Positions 1 to 6,204 of a DNA stretch of 8,424 nucleotides are shown here, one piece after another. The notes below the pieces were generated by a model, which saw nothing but the letters and a program-made list of their open reading frames with translations, searched no databases and was not told where the DNA came from. Position numbers and translations under genes: made by a program. Within the stretch, counting starts at the first letter, position 1. Each line of letters starts with the position of its first letter. Source of the stretch: Acidobacteriota bacterium (GTDB taxonomy: Bacteria > Acidobacteriota > Holophagae > Thermotomaculales > Thermotomaculaceae); the NCBI GenBank assembly GCA_003650445.1, contig QMQE01000111.1, positions 1 to 8,424 on the forward strand. Direction: 5' to 3'.

Positions 1-1683
1 CGCCATTGCTCTCATTTCCTTGCTCTTCTCAACCCTGAATTTCTCACGATCAACATACCCACTGTATCGAATTCGCGCGGAAACCTCCCTGGGCCACATC
101 GGCACCCAATCTGCCTTCATTTTACTTATCATTTCTTCCAGATCTACTTCCGGACGCCGGATTAATTTTTCAAGAGATGTTACACTCTTCCAATCAATTC
201 CTTTAGCTTCAAGTCCGGTTACATCCTCAAAGCTTTCCCGGATGGAAACAGTCACAATATCCCTGCAGTAGCGATCAATCTCAATGTATTTCTCTTGCAT
301 TTCGTCAAAAATTCGATCCGATATCAGGCCATATTGGTGCCCATAAGGCATTAAACGGCGGTCCGCTGACAGATGATCCAGTAAAAGACGATACTCCGCC
401 CTTGAAGAAAACATCCGGTAGGGCTCATCTACACCAACCGTTACGAGGTCATCAATCATAACTCCGATATATGCTTCATTCCGGCCAAGAATTAAAGGAG
501 AATCCCCTGAAATGGACAGCGCTGCATTGATCCCTGCAACCAGCCCCTGCCCTGCCGCCTCTTCGTAACCGGAAGTCCCATTGATCTGCCCGGCAAAAAA
601 CAGCCCACTGATACCCTTTGCCTCCAGATTAGGACGTAACTCAAGTGGATTGATACTGTCATATTCAATTGCATAGCCAGGCCTTGTTATCTCCGCATTT
701 TCCAACCCATTTATTGTATTCAGGTATGCTTTTTGAATTGCCACAGGGAGAGAGGTCGAAACACCATTTACATAGTATTCTGCAGTAAACCGGGATTCAG
801 GCTCCAGAAAAACCTGATGTCGTTCGCGGTCAGGGAATTTATTCAGTTTGTCCTCTATTGATGGGCAATAACGCGGTCCCACTCCCTGGATGGCTCCGGA
901 AAAAAGAGCTGATTTGCCCATGTTTTCAGAAATGATTCTATGAGTTTCTTCATTGGTATATGTTAAATAACATGGAATCTGCTCCACTTCTAAAGATGTC
1001 GTCCGGTAAGAAAAAGGTATCGGTGGCTCATCTCCGGGCTGAAGTTCCATCTTACTGAAATCAAGAGAATCCCGATGAACCCGGGGTGGCGTTCCGGTTT
1101 TCATTCGAACCAATTGGAAGCCCATGCCAATTAAACTCTCCCGCAACCGGACAGAAGCCAGTTCATTACTCCGGCCGGCAGGGTATGTTTTATCCCCGAT
1201 AAAAATACGCCCACCCAGGAAGGTCCCGGTAGCCACAATTACTGAACTGCTTTCGAGAATTTCCCCGGAAATCAGACCAACCCCAGTCACTCTGCCGCCT
1301 TTCACAAAAATATCCGTCGCCACATCCTGGACCACCCTGAGATGCTGAGTATTTTCAAGACGCCGTCTCATTGCCAGCCTATAGACCACCTTGTCAGCCT
1401 GCGCACGGAGCGCCTGAACTGCCGGGCCTCTGCTTCTATTCAGCATTCGAAACTGGATTCCCGCTTCGTCAATTACTTCAGCCATCAGCCCACCCAGTGC
1501 ATCAATTTCCCGTACAATCTGTCCTTTGGCCAATCCACCAATAGCAGGATTACAGGACATTTGCCCGATCACATCGAGGTTCACCGTAAGTAGACAGGTC
1601 TTAAACCCCATCCGTGCACAGGCTGAACCGGCCTCACATCCCGCATGGCCCGCACCAATTACAACTACGTCAAATCGCCTCAT
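1..1683 (-). CDS. mnmG: tRNA uridine-5-carboxymethylaminomethyl synthesis enzyme MnmG (GidA), C-terminus cut by window edge
   Basis: FAD/NADH-dependent subunit that, with MnmE, installs the (carboxymethyl)aminomethyl group on C5 of wobble U34 in certain tRNAs; cytoplasmic. The frame is open for 561 codons from the ATG at 1683 to the left edge. The family is usually about 620-630 residues, so roughly the last 60-70 are missing. Seen: dinucleotide-binding GAGHAG at residues 10-15; CNPAIGG with Cys44; GPRYCPSIEDK with Cys273, the two cysteines matching the pair essential in E. coli MnmG (Cys47 and Cys277); and the family signature AGQINGTSGYEEAAGQG beginning at residue 364. The ATG lies 4 nt after the mnmE stop, with a weak GGGA-type ribosome site inside the end of mnmE, so translation is probably coupled. 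Oddity: the usual RxDNAD segment reads DHLSAD at residues 436-441. Identity is secure. Confidence 0.97.
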   Translation of the reverse strand, partial: MRRFDVVVIGAGHAGCEAGSACARMGFKTCLLTVNLDVIGQMSCNPAIGGLAKGQIVREIDALGGLMAEVIDEAGIQFRMLNRSRGPAVQALRAQADKVVYRLAMRRRLENTQHLRVVQDVATDIFVKGGRVTGVGLISGEILESSSVIVATGTFLGGRIFIGDKTYPAGRSNELASVRLRESLIGMGFQLVRMKTGTPPRVHRDSLDFSKMELQPGDEPPIPFSYRTTSLEVEQIPCYLTYTNEETHRIISENMGKSALFSGAIQGVGPRYCPSIEDKLNKFPDRERHQVFLEPESRFTAEYYVNGVSTSLPVAIQKAYLNTINGLENAEITRPGYAIEYDSINPLELRPNLEAKGISGLFFAGQINGTSGYEEAAGQGLVAGINAALSISGDSPLILGRNEAYIGVMIDDLVTVGVDEPYRMFSSRAEYRLLLDHLSADRRLMPYGHQYGLISDRIFDEMQEKYIEIDRYCRDIVTVSIRESFEDVTGLEAKGIDWKSVTSLEKLIRRPEVDLEEMISKMKADWVPMWPREVSARIRYSGYVDREKFRVEKSKEMRAMA

Positions 1684-1687
1684 CGCT

Positions 1688-3013
1688 CTATTTCCCAAGG
1701 CAGAAGTTAGAAAAAATTCCATCCAGAATTTCGTCTGTTGTAACAAGACCAATTACAGTCTCCAGGTGCCACCGCGCTGTCTTCAAATGGGCGGCAGCTA
1801 TCTCTAAGGTGCCGTCATCTACAAGAAAAGATATTGCCAGATTCAATTCTTCAATTGCCATTTCCACCGCCTGTTTCTGCCTCTCTGTAAATAGAAAAAC
1901 ATGCTCAAGGTCAACGTCATCAAACAAAATCCGAATCCTCTTCAGAAGTTCTCCAACACCACTCCCTGTCTTTGCAGAAACCTGTATAAAATCCCCGGCA
2001 GGTTCATCCAACCGATCTGCTTTACTTTTAACCCTCAGTAGATGTTGGGGTTTCCCAGTAATTTCTTTTTCAATACGTTCCGATTCAACAATATTTTCAG
2101 AATCCCATACCAGGACAACGATATCTGCCAACTCAATCTGGTCCCTCGCTCGGGCTATACCCGCTGCCTCCACTTCATCCCCAGGATTCTGGAAACCAGC
2201 AGTATCCACAAATGTACACCGCAGCCCTTCAATATCTACCGTTACTTCCACAGTGTCCCTTGTTGTCCCAGGGACCGACGTGACAATGGCCCGTTGATAT
2301 CCCACGATTGCGTTGAGTAATGAAGATTTTCCCGCATTTGGTGCCCCTGCAATGACTACCCGTACCCCTTCTGTCCAATGGATAACCCGCTTATAACTTG
2401 CCGCAAGTCTTTCCATCTCATTTAACAGAAGAAGTGCAAGGCTCATGGCAGCCTCCAAAGCTCCTCCGGTCTCATCATCTTCAGGATATTCAATTGAGGC
2501 TTCGATCCGGCTCTCAAGATTCATTAGATTCTCTCTGAGTTCGGTAAAACGCTTCGCCATCTTCCCTTTACTCAATTCCTTGGCAACACGGAGCTGAAGC
2601 TCTGTTTCCGCATTGAGCAACAAATTGAGGCGCTCCGTCTCGGTTAAAGACAGTTTACCGTTTAAAAAAGCCCGCTTCGTAAATTCCCCGGGTTCTGCAA
2701 GACGTGCCAATTTACTCTTTAAAATACTGTTCAATAGCTTTCTCAGGACAACCGGAGTTCCATGTATCTGGAATTCAACAACATCTTCACCCGTGTAAGA
2801 AGCAGGACCCCCGAAAAATAAACCAATCCCACTATCCAAAACCTCGTTATTCAGGTCAACTACTCTTCCAAAATAAGCATAACGATCTTTTATATCCGTG
2901 TTTTCCGCACGAAAGAAACTTGTGAAGACATCACGGGCATTTTTCCCCGATACACGGACAATTCCAATACCACCGGCACCTCCCGGTGTAGCAATTGCCC
3001 CTATTGTGTCCAC
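1688..3013 (-). CDS. mnmE: tRNA modification GTPase MnmE (TrmE)
   Basis: GTPase partner of MnmG in wobble-uridine modification of tRNA; it binds a formyl-tetrahydrofolate-type one-carbon donor. At 441 residues it is slightly shorter than the usual 450-460. The N-terminal folate-binding domain (about 1-120) opens with DTIGAIATPGGAGGIGIVR and carries GPASYTGED (69-77). A helical region follows, with an inserted G domain at about 215-360: P-loop GAPNAGKS 223-230, GTTRD 249-253 and DTAG 270-273. The C-terminus is the hallmark FCLGK (Cys438). The start is GTG at 3013, chosen because the conserved N-terminus begins there; it lies 1 nt after the jag stop, with GGGGA upstream in the end of jag. Oddities: the G4 motif, normally NKxD, reads SKAD at 330-333, and the helical segment after GKLSL is unusual for the family. 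The complete frame and intact C-terminal Cys argue for a working gene. Confidence 0.97.
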   Translation of the reverse strand: MDTIGAIATPGGAGGIGIVRVSGKNARDVFTSFFRAENTDIKDRYAYFGRVVDLNNEVLDSGIGLFFGGPASYTGEDVVEFQIHGTPVVLRKLLNSILKSKLARLAEPGEFTKRAFLNGKLSLTETERLNLLLNAETELQLRVAKELSKGKMAKRFTELRENLMNLESRIEASIEYPEDDETGGALEAAMSLALLLLNEMERLAASYKRVIHWTEGVRVVIAGAPNAGKSSLLNAIVGYQRAIVTSVPGTTRDTVEVTVDIEGLRCTFVDTAGFQNPGDEVEAAGIARARDQIELADIVVLVWDSENIVESERIEKEITGKPQHLLRVKSKADRLDEPAGDFIQVSAKTGSGVGELLKRIRILFDDVDLEHVFLFTERQKQAVEMAIEELNLAISFLVDDGTLEIAAAHLKTARWHLETVIGLVTTDEILDGIFSNFCLGK

Positions 3014-3014
3014 C

Positions 3015-3662
3015 TTATCCCCGCTTTTTGATAAACACCTTCACCCGCTTGTAGCGTCCATCTCCAAGACTCTCTGTTGAAATCATCTTGTCATCCTGCA
3101 ATGCGAGGTGAATCTGGCGTCTTTCTGCTGGATTCATTGGAGAAAAAAGGTAGGGTTTTCCAAAATCCCGCACCTTTTCCGCAGCCTTTGCCGCCATATC
3201 CTGCAGTTCTCTTACCCGGTTCCTTCTGAATCCCTCACACTCAAGAACAATTTTCATTTTCACATTTCGGGGAATCATTCTGTTTATCAAATATTGGAAA
3301 GCATCCAGAAGTGTTCCGTTTTTTTCAAGCAACAGATCTGAGTCTTTCCCGACTACATCGAGTTCCACTGACCCATTTGTATGCCTGTAGCTTGCTTTCA
3401 AAGAAAAGTGCCCCTTTTTGAATAGATCATTGAGCATATTTTCTGCCTTCTGGATCTGTGCCGGTACTTTTCGCTTATTGTCCTTTTTTCCAATTCTTTC
3501 AATTTTAACAGTGACTTCACCACTCAAAGGGGAAAATAATGACTGATCCCTGGCCACCACTCTGTACTGCAGCAGGGATTCATTGACATTATAATATTGA
3601 CTTGCCTTATCCAGCGCCTCTTCTACATCTTTTCCTGAAAACAGACTTTTTTCCAACGCCAT
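3015..3662 (-). CDS. khpB: Jag/KhpB-type RNA-binding protein (Jag_N, KH, R3H domains)
   Basis: Cytoplasmic RNA-binding protein of the Jag (SpoIIIJ-associated)/KhpB family, commonly encoded next to yidC. In Firmicutes it acts with KhpA in post-transcriptional control of cell division and envelope functions; the role outside Firmicutes is poorly known. The 215 residues show a Jag_N domain at about 1-50 (LEKSLFSGKDVEEALDKA), a linker, a type II KH domain at about 68-145 with the typical GTLLDAFQYLINR helix, and a C-terminal R3H domain at about 147-213 with Arg181-x3-His185 in NPAERRQIH. The ATG at 3662 lies 5 nt after the yidC stop and is preceded by a good GGGGAG ribosome site in the end of yidC. 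Oddity: the KH nucleic-acid-binding loop, normally GxxG, reads EKNG at 113-116, so RNA binding may rest mainly on R3H. The family assignment is firm; the cellular role is inferred. Confidence 0.93.
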   Translation of the reverse strand: MALEKSLFSGKDVEEALDKASQYYNVNESLLQYRVVARDQSLFSPLSGEVTVKIERIGKKDNKRKVPAQIQKAENMLNDLFKKGHFSLKASYRHTNGSVELDVVGKDSDLLLEKNGTLLDAFQYLINRMIPRNVKMKIVLECEGFRRNRVRELQDMAAKAAEKVRDFGKPYLFSPMNPAERRQIHLALQDDKMISTESLGDGRYKRVKVFIKKRG

Positions 3663-3667
3663 ATCTT

Positions 3668-5320
3668 TTACTCCCCTTCAGCTTCTTTCATACTTCGATT
3701 TACAAGCATCTGCTGCACAATCTGAAACAGGTTATTTGTTGTCCAATACACAATCAAACCACTTGGTGCTGTTGCTAAAACAACAGTAAAAACAACCGGT
3801 AAAGCATACATCATCTTCTTCTGGTTTGCATCTCCGGTTGACGGGGTAATCATCTGGGAAATCAACTGAGTAACCCCCATCAGAACAGGCAACACGTAAT
3901 ACGGGTCGTACGCAGATAAGTCCTGTATCCAGAACATGAATGGTGCATGGCGCAACTCAATAACATTCAATAAAAGGCTCCAGAACGCAAAGAATATCGG
4001 CATCTGGAGAATCATAGGAAGACACCCGCCCAGGGGGCTGACTCCTTCCTTTTTATATAATTCCTGGATCTCCCGGTTCATTTCTTGTTTCTTTGTGAGA
4101 TCCTTACCAAATTTTTTGTATTTAGCCTGTATTTCTTTCATTTTAGGCTGAACCCTCTGCATGTCTTTCATGGACCGGAGTCCCGCCTGGCTTACCGGGA
4201 ATATCAATAAACGAATGAGAATAGTCAATAAAATGATGGACCATCCATAATTATGAACCAAACCGTTAATCCACCTCAATGCAAAAAATAACCATTTCGC
4301 AAAAACACCAAAGAAACCGAAATTGACGATTTTAGCGTAATGATGCCCCAATTTCTTCAGAACATCATAGTCCTTCGGCCCCAGAAAAATTGTGCCGCTT
4401 ATTTGATTACCCACAAGCAGAACATCGGAAAGGAGCAAATCTTTCTTTTTTCCTTTATAGGACTTAATGGCTCCGAGGATCTTCATCTCTTTTGTATCCG
4501 GTGTAAATATCTTCGCGAAATACTTATCTTCGATAGCCACCCATTCCGGCTTTTGCTTACTTACATCAACACCATCCAGCTTTTCCTTCTTAATCCTGTC
4601 TACACTTCCATCTGCGAATACCACCACCGCATCCGGGGTGCTGTACCGGCTATGAGATTTTTCGGCTGAATCAATTCCCGGGCCCAGACTAATTTCAGCC
4701 GGACCGAAACCTGTTGACACCACTGCCACTTTCAGCCCAAACCCCTTATCCAACTCAAACCTCTTTTCAATCCTCTTCAACCCTTCCTGATATAGAAATG
4801 AAACACTATTCCGGTCCTTCTGAGCCGTAAATCCAATGTTATTCAGATAGTTAAGCTTCCCCTCAAAAGAAAATGGCGTCAGATTCTTTTCCAACATCAC
4901 CTGATTAACCAGTTCCATTTTCTCTCCGATTTCATCCCGGTAGTCTTTCAGCTGGACAGAAACAAGCCTGCCCCCCTTGTTTGTGAACTCTAATTTCAAA
5001 ACTTTATTTTCCAGCGAAATAATCTCTTCAGGTAAATCAACTACCTTGCCAGAAGAGGCTTCCTTTCCACTCTCTCCATTGACAGACTCGCTGTCTGTTT
5101 CTGTCCTTGAAGTCTTATTCACAGATCCTTCTGAGAGTGCCACTGTCTCATTAGACTGAATTGCTTCAGTTTTCCTTTCTGTCGCCTTCTCCTTCTCATT
5201 CACAGCAACAACTGTCTTTATTATTTTTTTTGGCGGGTTTACCTTATCTACGACCATTTTTTGCCAGATAAGGATAAAGATGATGGAAATTACAATTGCC
5301 AGAACAGTTCTCTTCTCCAT
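3668..5320 (-). CDS. yidC: Membrane protein insertase YidC (long, Gram-negative type)
   Basis: Inner-membrane insertase/chaperone for integral membrane proteins, working alone or with SecYEG. The 550 residues match the long form found in Gram-negative bacteria. Seen: an N-terminal membrane segment at about 6-22; a charged Ser/Glu/Thr-rich linker at about 25-95; a periplasmic beta-sandwich domain at about 96-330; then the conserved five-helix insertase core. Core landmarks are TILIRLLIFP with the groove arginine Arg370 (E. coli Arg366), the cytoplasmic helical hairpin near 380-425, GVSPLGGCLPMILQMPIF at 425-443, DLSAYDPYYVLPVLMGVTQ at 467-485 and the PSGLIVYW helix at 519-526. The ATG at 5320 has GGGAG six bases upstream. 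It lies 30 nt after yidD, with no terminator seen between them, and 5 nt before jag. The C-terminal tail is short and acidic (EAEGE), without the long basic tail some lineages use for ribosome binding. Confidence 0.98.
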   Translation of the reverse strand: MEKRTVLAIVISIIFILIWQKMVVDKVNPPKKIIKTVVAVNEKEKATERKTEAIQSNETVALSEGSVNKTSRTETDSESVNGESGKEASSGKVVDLPEEIISLENKVLKLEFTNKGGRLVSVQLKDYRDEIGEKMELVNQVMLEKNLTPFSFEGKLNYLNNIGFTAQKDRNSVSFLYQEGLKRIEKRFELDKGFGLKVAVVSTGFGPAEISLGPGIDSAEKSHSRYSTPDAVVVFADGSVDRIKKEKLDGVDVSKQKPEWVAIEDKYFAKIFTPDTKEMKILGAIKSYKGKKKDLLLSDVLLVGNQISGTIFLGPKDYDVLKKLGHHYAKIVNFGFFGVFAKWLFFALRWINGLVHNYGWSIILLTILIRLLIFPVSQAGLRSMKDMQRVQPKMKEIQAKYKKFGKDLTKKQEMNREIQELYKKEGVSPLGGCLPMILQMPIFFAFWSLLLNVIELRHAPFMFWIQDLSAYDPYYVLPVLMGVTQLISQMITPSTGDANQKKMMYALPVVFTVVLATAPSGLIVYWTTNNLFQIVQQMLVNRSMKEAEGE

Positions 5321-5350
5321 TTTTTCTCCCTGGTAAGTTACTTCCCCATG

Positions 5351-5560
5351 TCAGGGAACCGGGTCATGGCCGCCTCGATGAAATGGATTGCATCGTAAAA
5401 TCCGCTTCATCGCCAACCAGCCACCTTTCCAAATACCATATTTTTCTATAGCTTCATAACCATACTGGGAACAAGTTGGCGTAAATCTGCAGCTCGAGGG
5501 CAAAACAGGTGAGATAAACCTTCTATACCCTTTGATGAGAATCAGCAGAAGCCTTTTCAT
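5351..5560 (-). CDS. yidD: Membrane protein insertion efficiency factor YidD
   Basis: Small, probably amphipathic inner-membrane-associated protein that assists YidC-dependent membrane insertion in E. coli. At 69 residues it is within the family range. Conserved features seen: a basic, hydrophobic N-terminus (MKRLLLILIKGYRRFISP), the cysteine motif CRFTPTCSQYGYEAIEKYG (Cys24, Cys30), then LRCNPFHRGGHDPVP (Cys57) at the C-terminus. The ATG at 5560 overlaps the last 38 nt of rnpA in another frame and has AGGGGG just upstream. A start at 5695 in the same frame would add 45 residues with no family similarity and overlap rnpA by 173 nt, so it was not used. The rnpA-yidD overlap is typical of this operon and implies coupled translation. 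Confidence 0.95.
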   Translation of the reverse strand: MKRLLLILIKGYRRFISPVLPSSCRFTPTCSQYGYEAIEKYGIWKGGWLAMKRILRCNPFHRGGHDPVP

Positions 5561-5885
5561 GTGCCCCCTGAAAAAAAACCTCGAAATCAGCCTCCAGTTC
5601 ACTGAACAATGCCCAGGCTGTACGGCGTTTCGCATTAAAAACAAACCATGTGCCGTCCTCAAACCGACCCTGGTGCTTTCTAACCAGTTCGCCAAGCCTT
5701 CTTTTAACCCTGTTTCTTATGACTGCATTCCCGATTTTTCGGGATACAGTAAAACCGAACCGCTTTTCTTCACAGTTATTTAACCAGTAAATGACAAAAG
5801 TTCTGCAATTCATTTTCCGGCCCTTCTCATAAACCCGAAGGAATTGCGGTCGTTTTTTCAGACTGATTTCTCTGGAAATACCCAA
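5523..5885 (-). CDS. rnpA: Ribonuclease P protein component
   Basis: Protein subunit of RNase P; it binds the catalytic RNA and the 5' leader of pre-tRNA during 5'-end maturation. The 120 residues show the family's central-cleft segment FLRVY at 15-19, FGFTVSRKIGNAV at 43-55 and the basic RNR motif RNRVKRRLGE at 57-66. The start is a TTG at 5885: the only codon between it and the in-frame rpmH stop (5889-5891) is GAA, and the next in-frame Met (residue 25) would lose the conserved cleft. There is no clear ribosome site before the TTG, so translation probably depends on ribosomes finishing rpmH, which may hold RnpA far below L34. The 3' end carries a run of eight T on the coding strand (5571-5578) and overlaps yidD by 38 nt. 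Confidence 0.95.
   Translation of the reverse strand: MGISREISLKKRPQFLRVYEKGRKMNCRTFVIYWLNNCEEKRFGFTVSRKIGNAVIRNRVKRRLGELVRKHQGRFEDGTWFVFNAKRRTAWALFSELEADFEVFFQGAHEKASADSHQRV
5571..5578 (-). other. T8 homopolymer at the rnpA 3' end, just upstream of the yidD start
   Basis: The rnpA coding strand carries eight consecutive T (codons GTT TTT TTT) followed by CAGGGGGCACATG, where ATG is the yidD start. Losing one T moves the rnpA frame directly into the yidD frame with no stop between. The tract is directly visible. Any functional slippage is conjecture; it may be nothing more than Phe-Phe codons. Confidence 0.4.
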
Positions 5886-5888
5886 TTC

Positions 5889-6023
5889 TTAAGCAGCAAG
5901 CTTCTTTCTACCCTTGCGTCGTCTGGCACTGATTATTCTCTTTCCGGCCTTTGTCTTCATCCTGACAAGGAACCCGTGAGTTTTGTGTCTCTTTCTACGG
6001 TTGGGTTTGAATGTTGGTCGCAT
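5889..6023 (-). CDS. rpmH: 50S ribosomal protein L34
   Basis: Small, very basic protein of the large ribosomal subunit. It is not called by simple length-based gene finding because it has only 44 residues, the usual L34 length. The translation begins MRPTFKPNRRKRHKTHGF, continues with VRMKTKAGKRIISARRRKGR and ends KKLAA, matching the family pattern of T-F-x-P, K-R-x-R/K-T-H-G-F, R-M-x-T and A-R-R-x-K-G-R. The ATG at 6023 has AAGGAG at 6030-6035 with six bases between, the best ribosome site in the operon. It is the first gene after the promoter at 6061-6089. The stop TAA (5889-5891) is in the same frame as rnpA and 3 nt before its TTG. Confidence 0.97.
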   Translation of the reverse strand: MRPTFKPNRRKRHKTHGFLVRMKTKAGKRIISARRRKGRKKLAA

Positions 6024-6060
6024 AATCCACTCCTTTCAACGTGGTCGTCATTTCGCCAGT

Positions 6061-6089
6061 ATCATAAGGGACTGAATCCCCCCTGTCAA
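6061..6089 (-). promoter_or_regulatory. Sigma-70-type promoter of the rpmH operon
   Basis: On the minus strand, TTGACA (6084-6089, exact consensus -35) is followed after exactly 17 bp by TATGAT (6061-6066, one mismatch to TATAAT). Transcription would begin near 6054, giving a leader of about 30 nt before the rpmH ATG. Such a strong core promoter fits a ribosomal-protein-led operon. The spacer contains the small inverted repeat GGGATTCAGTCCC (6068-6080) and, on this strand, a run of six G beside the -35. Confidence 0.85.
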
Positions 6090-6160
6090 CGCCTTTTTCA
6101 AAAACAAGACCACGAAAAGCCTTTCAGGTAAAAAAACCTCATAATTCCCCTCTTTTCCGC

Positions 6161-6166
6161 TATAAT
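6161..6166 (+). promoter_or_regulatory. Probable -10 element of the acnB promoter
   Basis: A perfect TATAAT lies 38 bp before the acnB ATG. It would give a start near 6173 and a leader of about 30 nt. No convincing -35 is present at 16-18 bp spacing (the bases there read near CTCATA), and the extended-10 TG is absent (CGC precedes TATAAT). If used, the promoter may need an activator, which would fit a TCA-cycle gene. The assignment rests on the hexamer and its position only. Confidence 0.5.
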
Positions 6167-6204
6167 GCTTCCGTGCAAGTGTATGTTCATTCTTGGAGGA
6201 AAAA

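Larger units (their letters stand above)
6024..6204. promoter_or_regulatory. Divergent intergenic region between rpmH and acnB
   Basis: These 181 bp lie between two divergent genes and hold the promoter for each direction plus both ribosome sites (AAGGAG for rpmH at 6030-6035; GGAGGA for acnB at 6195-6200). No DnaA-box-like TTATNCACA, tRNA, riboswitch-like fold or terminator was seen. The stretch 6090-6155 between the two promoters is A/T-leaning, with short weak inverted repeats such as AGGT/ACCT around an A run (6126-6139). These are too short to call as an operator. Confidence 0.8.

Noticed and set aside
1614..2297. 227-codon open frame on the plus strand
   Set aside because: It lies opposite mnmE and the start of mnmG, whose conserved motifs fix the minus strand. 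Its translation is Ser/Arg/Ile-rich without recognisable domains, as expected for an antisense shadow.
5224..5231. A8 run in the yidC linker as a programmed slippage site
   Set aside because: It encodes Lys-Lys in a low-complexity linker, and I found no meaningful alternative-frame product.
5351..5695. Longer yidD with a start at 5695
   Set aside because: The extra 45 residues show no YidD similarity and would overlap rnpA by 173 nt. The ATG at 5560 matches the family start and has a ribosome site.
6126..6139. AGGT/ACCT hairpin around an A run as a terminator or operator
   Set aside because: The stem is only 4 bp with a 6-nt A loop, and no gene ends there to need a terminator.
6176..6195. 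CAAG...CTTG inverted repeat in the acnB leader
   Set aside because: Only the outer four bases pair; the inner arms do not match, so an operator or riboswitch call is unsupported.
6024..6204. Replication origin next to rpmH
   Set aside because: No DnaA-box-like TTATNCACA or repeat cluster is present in the intergenic region. TTATCCCC at 3015-3022 lies at the jag/mnmE junction and is isolated.
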